A stretch of DNA of 64,000 nucleotides from Marinobacter qingdaonensis. Lineage in GTDB: Bacteria; Pseudomonadota; Gammaproteobacteria; Pseudomonadales; Oleiphilaceae. Shown one piece after another: positions 16,314-25,659 of the stretch. The stretch is taken from assembly GCF_034555935.1 (NCBI RefSeq), contig NZ_JAYDCJ010000003.1, positions 310,001 to 374,000 of the forward strand. The letters are read 5' to 3'. A program made the translations under genes and the position numbers. Each line of letters begins with the position of its first letter. Within the stretch, counting starts at the first letter, position 1. The notes under the pieces are model-generated. The model worked only from the letters and a program-made list of their open reading frames with translations, did no database searches and was not told the origin of the DNA.

Positions 16314-18191
16314 ATGCAGGCCGAGCTGATCGACATCCGCAACCACATGGCCAACTACCCGCCGTTTGACGAGATGCCCGAGGAACTGCTCGAGCAGGTG
16401 GTCGGCACCATCGAGGTGGAATACTTCCGCGCCGGCACCAGCATCCTGGAATTCGGCGACGCCAACCACTGGCTGTACTACATCCGCAGTGGTGCGGTGG
16501 AGATCTACCGACGCTCCGGCGAGCTTTACAACCGCATCGGCGAGGGGGAGATCTTCGGCCAGTTTGGCCTGCTGATGCACCAGAAGGTGCGCTTCCCGGC
16601 CAAGGCCCTGGAAGACACGCTGATCTACCGCTTCCCCGAGGAGATGTTCCGGTATTTGTTCGAACATGACGACAATTTCGCGGACTTCGTCGAAATTGAG
16701 GACAAATCCCGACTGAGATCGGCACTTTCCCGCCGTGAAAAGTCGAACGAACTGATGACCTCCAGGGTGACCCGGCTGATCAGCCGGGACGTGGTGTCCG
16801 CGCCTTGCACCGTGCGCCTGCAGGAAGCGGCCCGGATCATGACCGATCAGGGGGTGTCGGCCCTGCTGCTGATGGAGGAACAGAACGGCCATTCCGACCT
16901 GAAAGGCATCATCACCGACCGGGACCTGCGCACCCGCGCCCTGGCCGAGGCCCTGCCGTCCGAGACCCCGATCCGCGACATCATGTCCGAGGGGCTGATC
17001 ACCATCCGCGCCAGTGCCTTCATCTTCGAAGCCATGCTGACCATGCTGCACAACAACGTGCACCACTTGCCGGTGATGGACAAGAACGAGGTCCGCGGCG
17101 TGATTGCGCTGTCGGACATCGTCAAATACGAGAGCCAGAGCAGCCTGTACCTGGTCAGCAACATCTACCATCAGCAGGATGTTCAGGGTCTGCAGAAGAT
17201 CAGCCGGGACGTGCGCGACAGCTTTGTCCGGATGGTCAACGAAGACGCCAACTCGCACATGATCGGCAGCGCCATGGCCGGCATTGGCCGCAGCTTCACC
17301 CAGCGGCTGCTGGAGCTGGGCGAGGAGAAATTCGGACCGCCGCCGGTGCCCTACTGTTTCATGGCCCTGGGCTCAATGGCCCGGGACGAGCAGCTGGTGG
17401 TGACCGACCAGGACAACGCCATGATCCTGGACGACAGCTTTAACCCCAAGCTGCACGACGAGTACTTTCTCAATCTGGCCCGGTTTGTCAGCGATGGCCT
17501 CGCGGAGTGCGGCTACAGCTACTGCACCGGCGACATCATGGCCACCAACCAGAAGTGGCGCCAGCCTTTGAGCGTGTGGCGCGCCTACTTCACCGACTGG
17601 ATCGATAACCCCAAGGCCGAGGCCCTGCTCAACAGCAACATCTTCTTCGACCTGGACGGCATTTACGGCAAGACCGAGTTCGCCGAGGACCTGAAAACCC
17701 TGGTGGCGGAAAAGGCCAGCAACAGTCAGCGCTTCCTGACCCTGCTGGCCCGCAATGCCCTGAACCGGACACCGCCGATCGGGTTTTTCCGCAGTTTCGT
17801 GCTCGAGGAAGACGGCCAGCAGCGCAAGAGCTTCAACCTCAAGCGCCGGGGCACCGCGCCCCTGTCCGACCTGATCCGGGTGCACGCCCTGGCGTGCGGC
17901 TCCCGGGCCCAGAACTCCTTCGAGCGCCTGCGCGCCATCGGCAAGACCAAGCTGCTGCTGGATGACGATCTGGGCAACCTGCGCGACGCCCTGGAGTTCA
18001 TTTCCATTGTCCGGATCCGGCATCAGGCCATTGCCATCGAGGAAGGCCAGGAACCCGACAACAACGTGCACCCCGAAGACCTGTCGCCGTTCGAGCGCAG
18101 CCACCTGAAAGACGCCTTCCAGGTGGTCAGCAACGCCCAGAAATTCCTGCGTTTCCGGTACAACGCCGGGGTGGGTCGCAATGTCCAGTGA
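16314..18191 (+). CDS. cNMP-binding / CBS / DUF294 nucleotidyltransferase-like signalling protein
   Basis: Cytosolic 625-residue regulator. Residues about 15-130 form a cyclic-nucleotide-binding fold (GTSILEFGDANHWLYYIRSG; GEGEIFGQFGLL). Two CBS domains follow at about 155-275 (VRLQEAARIMTDQGVSALLL; VHHLPVMDKNEVRGVIALSD). The DUF294 region starts near 300 with GSMARDEQLVVTDQDNAMI, which keeps the GS-x-x-R-x-E and DQDNA features of GlnD-like nucleotidyltransferases. A helical C-terminal domain completes it. The ATG has GGAGCAGGGA upstream. The next gene starts inside its last codons, so the two are coupled. The partner protein, if it modifies one, is unknown. Confidence 0.85.
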   Translation: MQAELIDIRNHMANYPPFDEMPEELLEQVVGTIEVEYFRAGTSILEFGDANHWLYYIRSGAVEIYRRSGELYNRIGEGEIFGQFGLLMHQKVRFPAKALEDTLIYRFPEEMFRYLFEHDDNFADFVEIEDKSRLRSALSRREKSNELMTSRVTRLISRDVVSAPCTVRLQEAARIMTDQGVSALLLMEEQNGHSDLKGIITDRDLRTRALAEALPSETPIRDIMSEGLITIRASAFIFEAMLTMLHNNVHHLPVMDKNEVRGVIALSDIVKYESQSSLYLVSNIYHQQDVQGLQKISRDVRDSFVRMVNEDANSHMIGSAMAGIGRSFTQRLLELGEEKFGPPPVPYCFMALGSMARDEQLVVTDQDNAMILDDSFNPKLHDEYFLNLARFVSDGLAECGYSYCTGDIMATNQKWRQPLSVWRAYFTDWIDNPKAEALLNSNIFFDLDGIYGKTEFAEDLKTLVAEKASNSQRFLTLLARNALNRTPPIGFFRSFVLEEDGQQRKSFNLKRRGTAPLSDLIRVHALACGSRAQNSFERLRAIGKTKLLLDDDLGNLRDALEFISIVRIRHQAIAIEEGQEPDNNVHPEDLSPFERSHLKDAFQVVSNAQKFLRFRYNAGVGRNVQ

Positions 18192-18906
18192 ACCCATTGG
18201 CGCCGACGCCAAGTCCGAGAACTGGCCTGAGAAACTCCGGACACTGGCGGGCCGGGCCCGGCACCCGCTGGTCAAGGGCTACTACGAGGCCGGCTGCGCG
18301 GCTGCCGACGCCCCGGTCCGGGACGTGCCCCTGGTGGCGCTGGATTTCGAAACCACCGGCCTGGACCCGAACCAGCATTCCATCGTCAGCGTCGGGCTGG
18401 TGCCCTTCACCCTGAACGGCATCCAGCTCGGGGCCGGTCGCCACTGGATCGTGCGCCCGCGCCTGCCGCTGCACCAGACCTCCATCGAGATCCACGGCAT
18501 CACCCACGCCGACATCGCCAAGGCGCCGGACATGGAGGACATCCTCGAGCCCATGTTCGAGCTGATGCGCGGCCGCATTCCGGTGGTGCATTACCGCGCC
18601 ATTGAACGGGGGTTTCTGGACGTCGCCCTGAAGTGGCGGTTGGGGGAAGGCATTCAGTTTCCGGTGCTGGACACCATGGCGATCGAGGCGCACCTGCACC
18701 CGCACCGGAATCCGACCCGGTGGCAGCAGTTCTGGGGCAAGAAGCCGGTGTCCATCCGGCTGCCCGACAGCCGTACCCGCTACGGCCTGCCCCACTACGC
18801 CGCCCACAATGCCCTGATTGACGCCATTGCCACCGCGGAGCTGTTGCAGGCCCAGGTACACCACCATTTCGGCCCGGACACGCCGGTCCGGGACCTCTGG
18901 CTTTAG
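18181..18906 (+). CDS. DEDDh 3'-5' exonuclease (DnaQ-like)
   Basis: A 241-residue member of the RNase T/DnaQ exonuclease superfamily. The first catalytic motif is [11 protein letters not shown] (Asp, Glu). The third motif is [16 protein letters not shown], giving the His-x(4)-Asp of the DEDDh type. The middle motif lies near [16 protein letters not shown], where the expected Asp is partly obscured. The start overlaps the upstream stop by 11 bases (ATGTCCAGTGA). This pairing with a cNMP/CBS/DUF294 protein recurs in gammaproteobacteria, as far as I know. Its stop codon overlaps the convergent msrAB stop. Whether it acts on DNA or RNA cannot be told. Confidence 0.8.
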   Translation: MSSEPIGADAKSENWPEKLRTLAGRARHPLVKGYYEAGCAAADAPVRDVPLVALDFETTGLDPNQHSIVSVGLVPFTLNGIQLGAGRHWIVRPRLPLHQTSIEIHGITHADIAKAPDMEDILEPMFELMRGRIPVVHYRAIERGFLDVALKWRLGEGIQFPVLDTMAIEAHLHPHRNPTRWQQFWGKKPVSIRLPDSRTRYGLPHYAAHNALIDAIATAELLQAQVHHHFGPDTPVRDLWL

Positions 18907-20084
18907 CTGCTCTGGCCGCCGGTGACCGCGTCGATGTACTCGCCGTAGCCCCGGGCCGCCATCTGTTCGAGCGGGATGAATTCCAGCGCCGCCGAGTTCA
19001 TACAATAGCGCAGACCGGTGGGCGCCGGACCGTCACTGAACACGTGGCCCAGGTGGGAGTCCGCGTGCCGGCTGCGGATTTCGGTGCGGGTCATGAAGAA
19101 CGACTTGTCCTCCCGCTCCACCAGCACATCCGGGGCGATGGGCCGGGTGAAGCTGGGCCAGCCAGTGCCAGACTTGTACTTGTCCCGGGACGAAAACAGC
19201 GGCTCGCCGGAGACGATGTCCACGTACAGCCCGGCCTGTTTGTTGTCCCAGTACCGGTTGTTGAAGGCCGGCTCGGTGCCGTCGCGCTGGGTGACCTTGT
19301 ACTGCATGTCGGTCAGGCGTTGCTTCAGCACGTCCCGCTCCGGTTTGACAAAGCTCTGGGCGTCAAAGCCGGGCGCCGGCTCCGGCTCGGCGGTCTTGGT
19401 CATGGCGTCGGGCTGGAACTGGCTGAAATCCAGCTCGTAGTCCTCACCATAGACCTTCTCGATGAACTGGTACCGGCCTGAGTTGAAGGTGTAGAAGTTG
19501 TACCGCAGCGGGTTCTTCTTGTAGTAATCCTGGTGGTACCCCTCGGCCGGGTAGAAGGTCTGCAGCGGCACGATCTCGATCACCACCGGCTTGTCGTAGA
19601 CGCCCGAGGCCTGGAGTTCGGCCTTGGCGGCCTCGGCCAGGCGCTTCTGCTCGGCGTCGTGGTAGAAGATCGCCGGGCGGTACTGCTGGCCCCGATCCAC
19701 GAACTGGCCGTTGGCGTCGGTTGGATCCATCATCCGCCACAGGCCCTGCAACAGGCCCTCGTAGGTCATCTGGTCCGGGTCGTAGTAGACCTGCACCGCC
19801 TCGGTGTGGCCGGTGCGGCCCGAGGCCACCTGCTTGTAGGTGGGGTTGGGCTCCTCGCCACCGGCGTAGCCGGACACCGCCTCGACCACGCCCGGGATTT
19901 TCTCGTAACCGGCCTCGACGCACCAGAAGCAGCCACCAGCAAAGGTGGCCACCGCCAGGTCCGGGTTGTCCGGGGCAAATTCGGTGTCGTTCGCCTGCTT
20001 GTCGGCGGTGGCGTAGGCGGCGAACAGGGCGCTGGCCGAGCCCACCACCAGCGCCGCGACAAAGGCTTTCAGATTGCGTTTCAT
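18903..20084 (-). CDS. msrAB: Periplasmic bifunctional peptide-methionine sulfoxide reductase MsrAB
   Basis: A 393-residue exported fusion that reduces both S- and R-methionine sulfoxide in proteins. A signal peptide covers residues 1-27 (ALFAAYATA). MsrA occupies about 42-215 with GGCFWCVE (catalytic Cys52). MsrB occupies about 250-380 with [12 protein letters not shown] and [11 protein letters not shown] (catalytic Cys). The MsrB part has no CxxC zinc pairs. The N-terminal thioredoxin-like domain of the neisserial PilB/MsrAB is absent, so an outside reductant is needed. It is downstream of a response regulator and kinase on the same strand, 95 bases after the kinase stop. Confidence 0.92.
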   Translation of the reverse strand: MKRNLKAFVAALVVGSASALFAAYATADKQANDTEFAPDNPDLAVATFAGGCFWCVEAGYEKIPGVVEAVSGYAGGEEPNPTYKQVASGRTGHTEAVQVYYDPDQMTYEGLLQGLWRMMDPTDANGQFVDRGQQYRPAIFYHDAEQKRLAEAAKAELQASGVYDKPVVIEIVPLQTFYPAEGYHQDYYKKNPLRYNFYTFNSGRYQFIEKVYGEDYELDFSQFQPDAMTKTAEPEPAPGFDAQSFVKPERDVLKQRLTDMQYKVTQRDGTEPAFNNRYWDNKQAGLYVDIVSGEPLFSSRDKYKSGTGWPSFTRPIAPDVLVEREDKSFFMTRTEIRSRHADSHLGHVFSDGPAPTGLRYCMNSAALEFIPLEQMAARGYGEYIDAVTGGQSS

Positions 20085-20179
20085 ACATCCTCTCCTGTGA
20101 ATGAATCCATGCTGCCAGCGTAGGGGCGCGGCTTCACGAAAACGTTCAAAGACTATTACGAATCTATAACGGCGAGGGT

Positions 20180-21655
20180 TTATTGTGCCGGCAGCCAGAC
20201 CCGGAACTCGGCGCCGGCAGGGTCGCCGTTGTGGGCCGAGATCCGGCCCTTCTGCAGCTCGGCCAGGCGCTGGGCGATGGCCAGGCCCAGGCCGGCATGG
20301 CCGGCACGGGCAGCGCCTGAGGCCTGGTAGAAGGGTTCGAACAGGTGCGCCAGGTCCTCGGGGTCGATACCGGGGCCGGCGTCGGCGACCAGGATGCTGG
20401 CACCGCCATCGCTGGCCCGAACCGCCACGGTGACCCGGCTGCCAGCGGGACCATGGCCGATGGCGTTGCTGATCAGGTTGTCCAGGATGCGTTCGGTCAT
20501 GGCGATGTCCGCGGTCACCATGACCGGGTCGGCATCGACGATGGCGAGCGCCAACCCGGCCCGTTCCGCCTCCGGCTCATGCTTCTGCACCACGTCGTGG
20601 ACCAGCTCGGCCAGCAGGAAGGGTTCTGGCGCCGGCTGCTGCTCCCGGGCCTCCAGCGCGGCCAGCTCAAACAGCTCATCCACCAGCCGGCCCAGGCGAT
20701 GGCTTTCCGCCAGCGCCACCTTGAGAAAGCGGGCGCGTTCGTCCGGACTCAACTCGGCCTGTTTCAGTTGCAGGGCCTCGAGGTAGCCCTGGATCGACGC
20801 CAGCGGGGTACGCAGGTCGTGCGAGACCTGGGCCACCAGTTGCCGGCGCTGGTGATCCTTGTCCTTGAGCAGGTCGAGCTGCGCGGCGATGCGCCGGGCC
20901 ATGCGGTCGAACTGGCCGGTCAGGTAGTCAATGTCGTCGCCGCCGGTCGGGACCGGCTCGGCGTCCGTACCGGACCGGTCTTCCGGATCGCCCACTTCAA
21001 AACTCTCCACCCGCTCGGTCAGTCGCGACAGCCGGCGGGTCAGCAGCCGGAAAAACACCAGGCCCGCCAGCAGACCCACGCACAGGCTCACCGCCAGGGC
21101 GCCCGCACCCATCTGCAACAGCCGATCGCTGTGCACCATGCTCTCGGCGCTGTCGTACTCCTCGCCGCGCAGCACCACGTACAGGTAGCCGCTGGGGTTG
21201 GCCTCGGACGGCACCGGGGTCACCGAGAAAACCTTGCGCCGATCGTGGCTGCGCGGGTCGTCCCCGGGCAGGGGATAGGCCCCGGGGTCCGCCAGCAGGG
21301 TCCGGATCGGCGCCAGCGAGACCCGGTTGCGCTTGATCTTGTCGGGGTCGGCCGAGTAGGACAGGATCTGGCCATCCCGGTCGAGCAGGTAGATCTCGAT
21401 GCTGGGGTTGATGGTCATGTAGAGCTGGAACAACTCCTTGAGCGCAGCCCGGTTAAGCCGCCCCTCGGTCACCAGGTTGCGGTCGGCCACCAGGTTGCGG
21501 GCCAGGTCCCGGTTGAGTTCCTGGTTGACGGCAGCGGTGTACTCGCGCACCGAGTACAGGCTCAGGGCGGTGAACAGGCCACCGACGATCACCAGCAGCA
21601 GAAACAGGCCCAGGGCCAGGCGGGCGTAGAGGGTTCGGAACAGCGACAGCGCCAT
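20180..21655 (-). CDS. Sensor histidine kinase
   Basis: Inner-membrane kinase of 491 residues. Two membrane helices (about 12-35 and 183-205) flank a periplasmic sensor of about 145 residues, including [18 protein letters not shown], which is PAS/Cache-like. HAMP follows at about 205-265, then the dimerisation domain with [15 protein letters not shown] (phospho-acceptor His279). The ATPase domain has [12 protein letters not shown] (N-box), [12 protein letters not shown] (G1) and [12 protein letters not shown] (G2). It starts three bases after the stop of the regulator gene, so the two are partners. MsrAB lies just downstream, which suggests but does not prove sensing of envelope oxidation. 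Confidence 0.9.
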   Translation of the reverse strand: MALSLFRTLYARLALGLFLLLVIVGGLFTALSLYSVREYTAAVNQELNRDLARNLVADRNLVTEGRLNRAALKELFQLYMTINPSIEIYLLDRDGQILSYSADPDKIKRNRVSLAPIRTLLADPGAYPLPGDDPRSHDRRKVFSVTPVPSEANPSGYLYVVLRGEEYDSAESMVHSDRLLQMGAGALAVSLCVGLLAGLVFFRLLTRRLSRLTERVESFEVGDPEDRSGTDAEPVPTGGDDIDYLTGQFDRMARRIAAQLDLLKDKDHQRRQLVAQVSHDLRTPLASIQGYLEALQLKQAELSPDERARFLKVALAESHRLGRLVDELFELAALEAREQQPAPEPFLLAELVHDVVQKHEPEAERAGLALAIVDADPVMVTADIAMTERILDNLISNAIGHGPAGSRVTVAVRASDGGASILVADAGPGIDPEDLAHLFEPFYQASGAARAGHAGLGLAIAQRLAELQKGRISAHNGDPAGAEFRVWLPAQ

Positions 21656-21658
21656 GGC

Positions 21659-22360
21659 TCAGTCCATAAACCGGTAGCCCACGCCCCAGACGGTCTGGAC
21701 GTAGCGCGGTGCGGCCGGGTCCGCCTCGATCTTGTTGCGAAGCCGGTTGATGTGGGTGTTCACGGTGTGCTCGTACCCTTCGTGGTTGTAGCCCCAGACC
21801 GAGTCCAGCAGTTGCGCCCGGCTGAACACCCGGCCCCGGTGCTGGGCGAAGTGCCAGAGCAGGTCGAATTCCCGGGCGGTGAGCTCCACTTCCCGGTCGT
21901 CGACATGGACCCGGCGCCGCACCGGATCGATGCGCAGGCCTTCCACCTCCAGCAGGCCAGCCTCGGGCTCACCCCGGGACGGCGCCGACAGGGCGTCGAC
22001 GCGGCGGAACAGCGCCTTGATCCGGGCCGCCAGCTCCGCCACGCTGAATGGCTTGGTGAGGTAATCGTCGGCGCCCATTTCCAGTCCCAGCACCCGATCC
22101 AGTTCGGTACTCTTGGCGGTCAGCATCAGCACCGGCACGTAGCCCGGGCTGGACCGGATCTCCCGGCACACCGAGAGACCGTCCTTGCCCGGCAGCATCA
22201 GATCCAGGATGACCAGATCGATACCGCCCTGGCGGAAGCGTTCGAGACCTGTATCGCCCCGATCCTCAAGCAAGGCCTGCATCCCGAGGTCGGCCACCTG
22301 CATGCGCACCAGCTCACCGATGCCCGGGTTGTCCTCAATGATCAGTACGGTCCGCGTCAT
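21659..22360 (-). CDS. OmpR-family response regulator
   Basis: A 233-residue regulator. The receiver has LIIEDNPGI, the phospho-acceptor Asp53 in LVILDLMLPGKDG, and the Lys in DDYLTKPFSV. The C-terminal winged helix (about 130-230) has VELTAREFDLLWHFAQHRG and HTVNTHINRLRNKIE, typical of OmpR/PhoB. It is the first gene of the regulator-kinase-msrAB series, with its own promoter presumably in the 106 bases before it (22361-22466), a region also bounded by the end of the nitronate monooxygenase-like gene. Confidence 0.9.
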   Translation of the reverse strand: MTRTVLIIEDNPGIGELVRMQVADLGMQALLEDRGDTGLERFRQGGIDLVILDLMLPGKDGLSVCREIRSSPGYVPVLMLTAKSTELDRVLGLEMGADDYLTKPFSVAELAARIKALFRRVDALSAPSRGEPEAGLLEVEGLRIDPVRRRVHVDDREVELTAREFDLLWHFAQHRGRVFSRAQLLDSVWGYNHEGYEHTVNTHINRLRNKIEADPAAPRYVQTVWGVGYRFMD

Positions 22361-22466
22361 GGTTTCCGGCCCTTGCCCAGTGTCCGCGATCAGCGCGCAT
22401 CCGGCACGCCGTCACCGTCTGAGTGTAACCCGGAAAGTTCACAAAACCTTCACGGCGGCGATGGCG

Positions 22467-23444
22467 TCAGGCCAGGAAGCCGGTCAGGCGCTCGCGCACG
22501 ATGGCGTCGGCATCGGCCATGATCCGGCTGATCAGCTCCTCGCAGGTGGGGATATCGTGGATCAGGCCAGCCACCATGCCGCAGCTCCAGGCGGCCTCGT
22601 CCATCTTGCCTTCCTGCAACACCAGTCGACCCTTGGCGCCGGTAACCAGGTGACGGATGTCGTCGATGGTCTCGGCCTCGCCTTTCTCCTGCTCGATCCG
22701 GATGATTTCCTCGACCGCGGCGTTGTTCATCACCCGCTCGGTGTTGCGCAGGTTGCGCATGATCAGCCGGGTCTGGAGTTCGTCCGCCTCGACGATCGCC
22801 CGCTTGACGTTGTCGTGGATGGGCGCGTCCTGGGTAGCCAGGAACCGGGTGCCCATGTTCATGCCCTCGGCACCCAGGGCCATGGCCGCCACCAGGCTGC
22901 GGCCGTCGGCCATGCCCCCGGAGGCCACGAACGGAATGGTCAGTTCCTCGGCCGCCCGGGGCAGTAGGATGAAGTTGGGAATGTCGTCCTCACCGGGATG
23001 GCCGCCGCACTCGAATCCGTCCACGCTGACCGCGTCGCAGCCAATGCTCTCAGCCTTCAAGGCGTGCCGCACCGAGGTGCATTTGTGGATCACCTTGATA
23101 CCGGCAGCCTTCAGCTGGGGCATGTACTGCTCCGGACTGCGACCGGCGGTTTCCACCGCTTTCACCCCACCTTCGACGATGGCGTCGATGTAGTCGGGAT
23201 AGGGCGGCGCCTTGAACGAGGGCAGGAAGGTCAGATTGACCCCGAACGGCCGGTCGGTCATGGTCTTGCACCGGGCGATCTCCCGGGCCAGATCCTCGGG
23301 CGTGGGCTGGGTCAGCCCGGTGATGATGCCAAGCCCGCCGGCGTTGGAAACCGCTGCGGCCAGTTCGGCGTAACCTACATGGTGCATGCCACCCTGGATA
23401 ATCGGATAACGGATACCAAACAATTCGGTGATTCTGGTCTGCAT
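22467..23444 (-). CDS. Nitronate monooxygenase-like FMN oxidoreductase
   Basis: TIM-barrel flavoenzyme of 325 residues in the nitronate monooxygenase/2-nitropropane dioxygenase family. It has YPIIQGGMHHVGYAELAAAV at the N-terminus and ECGGHPGEDD, whose His matches the family's catalytic position. FMN phosphate binding is suggested by ASGGMADGRSLVAAMALGA. Members act on alkyl nitronates or reduce other substrates such as enoyl thioesters, so the true reaction is open. It is divergent from a QsdR-type regulator only 55 bases away, which may control it. Confidence 0.82.
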   Translation of the reverse strand: MQTRITELFGIRYPIIQGGMHHVGYAELAAAVSNAGGLGIITGLTQPTPEDLAREIARCKTMTDRPFGVNLTFLPSFKAPPYPDYIDAIVEGGVKAVETAGRSPEQYMPQLKAAGIKVIHKCTSVRHALKAESIGCDAVSVDGFECGGHPGEDDIPNFILLPRAAEELTIPFVASGGMADGRSLVAAMALGAEGMNMGTRFLATQDAPIHDNVKRAIVEADELQTRLIMRNLRNTERVMNNAAVEEIIRIEQEKGEAETIDDIRHLVTGAKGRLVLQEGKMDEAAWSCGMVAGLIHDIPTCEELISRIMADADAIVRERLTGFLA

Positions 23445-23499
23445 AGCAGCTTCCCTTTATTGTGTTTAGAATGGCGTCAAACCACGGCAAGAGGTTTCA

Positions 23500-24081
23500 G
23501 TGACCGAGCACACACCAACCCGAGCAACCCCGGCCGACGCGCTGAAGCGGGCCCGGCGCATGTGGCTCAAGGGCGAGCGCATCCATCTCGCCTCGCTGTC
23601 CGACGAACTCAACATCGGCCGGGCCACCCTGTTTCGCTGGGTCGGCAACAAGGACCTGCTGATCGGCGAGGTCCTCTGGTCGATGTACGATCCCCTGCGC
23701 CAGGAGGCACTGGCGGTCACGCCCGGTACCGGGATCGACTACGTGGTGGGCGTGTACCGGCACATCAACTCCACCGTCCTGCATTTCGGGCCCCTGCGGC
23801 AGTTCATCCACCAGGACCCGGAATACGCGCTGAAAATCCTGACCTCGTCTCAGTCCACGCTGCGCAGCCGCACCGTGGAGGCCAACACCCGGTTGCTGAA
23901 AGACCAGGTGGCCCGGGGCCAGATCACCCCTCCCATGAACATCGAAAGCCTGTCCTACTTCATGGTCCGCCTGGCTGAATCCTGCCTGTACAGCGACATC
24001 CTGGGTGGTCGTGAGCCCCGGGATGAAGAACTCGAGGACGCGTGTACGGCCGTTCGCATCCTTCTTGGTGGCAAAGCCTAG
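23500..24081 (+). CDS. QsdR/TetR-family transcriptional regulator
   Basis: A 193-residue one-component regulator. The N-terminal helix-turn-helix covers about residues 24-55 (IHLASLSDELNIGRATLFRW), followed by the TetR-like VGNKDLLIGEVLW. The C-terminal ligand part (residues 65-190; FGPLRQFIHQDPEYALKIL) resembles QsdR-type regulators. The start is GTG at 23500, supported by AAGAGG six to eleven bases upstream. The divergent flavoenzyme gene begins 55 bases away, so this protein may bind the shared region. It ends in front of a long palindromic repeat that probably stops transcription. Confidence 0.82.
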   Translation: MTEHTPTRATPADALKRARRMWLKGERIHLASLSDELNIGRATLFRWVGNKDLLIGEVLWSMYDPLRQEALAVTPGTGIDYVVGVYRHINSTVLHFGPLRQFIHQDPEYALKILTSSQSTLRSRTVEANTRLLKDQVARGQITPPMNIESLSYFMVRLAESCLYSDILGGREPRDEELEDACTAVRILLGGKA

Positions 24082-24190
24082 ACTCGGTGCCTGGCCCCCG
24101 CAGCGGGGTATCTTTTCTTCTGGGAAAAATAACTCGCTGCGCTCAGACATCTTTTTCCCGGCAGAAAAGACACCCCACCCCGGGGACCGA
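24082..24190. repeat. Long intergenic palindrome, repeat family A, copy 1
   Basis: Imperfect inverted repeat between two convergent genes. The left arm is 24105-24129, the right arm 24152-24176; each contains a TCTTTTCT..GGGAAAAA-type sequence. An outer CTCGGT/ACCGAG pair (24083-24088 and 24185-24190) extends the stem. The centre 24131-24148 (AACTCGCTGCGCTCAGAC) occurs again, reverse-complemented, at 59226-59243 in an element with the same arms. In RNA it would fold to a long hairpin rich in U on both strands, a plausible two-way terminator. Confidence 0.8.
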
Positions 24191-24204
24191 GCAAACTTCT
24201 CGGG

Positions 24205-25620
24205 TTACAGCTGAAGGGACCGCACTTCCAGGAATTCCTCCAGGCCCCATTTGCCGAATTCGCGGCCGAGGCCGGAGTGGCCGAAACCGCCGAAGGGTGC
24301 CAGGGGGTTGAAGGCGCCGCCATTGACGAAGACCTGGCCGGTGCGCAATTTTCCGGCGATCCGCTTGGCGTTGTCCTGGTCGGCGGACCAGACCGCGCCG
24401 GACAAGCCATAGGCGGTGCCGTTGGCAATGCGGATGGCGTCGGCTTCGTCGGTGTAGGGGATGATGCTCAGGACCGGGCCGAAGATTTCTTCCTGGGCAA
24501 TGCGGCTGTCCGGTTTTACGTTGCCGAACACCGTAGCCTGCACGAAGTAGCCCTGATCACAGCCTTGCGGCGCATCTGGACCACCGGCTACGAGGGTGGC
24601 GCCCTCGTCGAGACCGATCTGGATGAAGCCCCGGACCTTGTCCCGCTGTTGCGCCGAGGCCAGAGGTCCCAGGCGGGTGGTGTCTTCCAGCGGATTACCC
24701 GGTGTCATTTTCGCCACCGCGGCGGCCGCCAGTTCGCAGGCTTCGTCGTGACGGTCGGCCGGCACCAGCAGCCGGGTCAGCGCGGTACAGGTTTGTCCGG
24801 AGTTGAGCAGGCAGTTGTTGACGGTGCCCTTCACTGCCGCGCCCAGATCGGCGTCCGGCAGCACCACCGAGGCGGATTTGCCACCCATTTCCAGGGCGAA
24901 GCGTTTGAAATCTTCAGCTGCGGCGTGGGCGATGCGACCGCCGGTGCGGGTGGAGCCGGTAAAGGACACCATGCGCACGTCCGGGTGGGAAATCAGGGTA
25001 TCGCCCACGGTCTCACCCAGACCGCAAACCAGGTTGAACACGCCCTTGGGCAGGTCGGTGCCGTCGAGGATCTCGGCCAGGATGTAGGCGCTCTGGGGGG
25101 CGATTTCGGACGGCTTGAGCACCACGGTGCACCCGGCGGCGATGGCCGGCACGATTTTCAGGATCACCTGGTGCAGCGGGTAGTTCCAGGGCGTGATGCA
25201 GCCAACCACCCCCACCGGTGCGTACTGCACTTCGGAGTTGCCGACCTGCTCGGTGAAGGCGAAGTCCGGCAACAGTTTCAGGTAGCTTTCGGTGACCGTG
25301 GCGGGCAGTCCGGCCTGGATCCCGGTGGCCAGTTTGATCGGCATGCCGACCTCGCGGCTGATGGTCTCGGCGATCTCGCCGCGGCGTTCTTTCAGGCCGG
25401 CATGAAGCTGCTCCAGCACTTTGAGCCGCTGCTCCAGGGTGCTTTCGGACCAGGCTTCAAAGGCGTTGTCGGCGGCGGCAATGGCCTGGTTCATCTGGTC
25501 GCGGTCAGAGGCCGGGACCCGGGCCATGACCTCGCCGGTGGCCGCCTCGAACACGTCCAGGGTATCGCCCTGCCAGTCCACCCACTGTCCGTTGATGTAG
25601 TTCCTGCTCAGATCCTTCAT
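24205..25620 (-). CDS. NAD(P)-dependent aldehyde dehydrogenase
   Basis: A 471-residue class I-like aldehyde dehydrogenase that oxidises an aldehyde to its acid. The Rossmann part has ITPWNYPLHQ and VLKPSEIAPQSA; FTGSTRTGG carries the cofactor loop. The catalytic Glu244 lies in FALEMGGKS and the nucleophile Cys278 in NSGQTC. EEIFGPVLSIIPY follows at the usual distance. It is the last gene after the fadB-like and thiolase genes, 39 bases behind the thiolase, so a fatty or medium-chain aldehyde is likely. The sequence alone does not fix the chain length. Confidence 0.88.
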   Translation of the reverse strand: MKDLSRNYINGQWVDWQGDTLDVFEAATGEVMARVPASDRDQMNQAIAAADNAFEAWSESTLEQRLKVLEQLHAGLKERRGEIAETISREVGMPIKLATGIQAGLPATVTESYLKLLPDFAFTEQVGNSEVQYAPVGVVGCITPWNYPLHQVILKIVPAIAAGCTVVLKPSEIAPQSAYILAEILDGTDLPKGVFNLVCGLGETVGDTLISHPDVRMVSFTGSTRTGGRIAHAAAEDFKRFALEMGGKSASVVLPDADLGAAVKGTVNNCLLNSGQTCTALTRLLVPADRHDEACELAAAAVAKMTPGNPLEDTTRLGPLASAQQRDKVRGFIQIGLDEGATLVAGGPDAPQGCDQGYFVQATVFGNVKPDSRIAQEEIFGPVLSIIPYTDEADAIRIANGTAYGLSGAVWSADQDNAKRIAGKLRTGQVFVNGGAFNPLAPFGGFGHSGLGREFGKWGLEEFLEVRSLQL

Positions 25621-25659
25621 GCCGGTTTCCTCCTCTGTGCGAAAGTTCGACGCCCCGGG

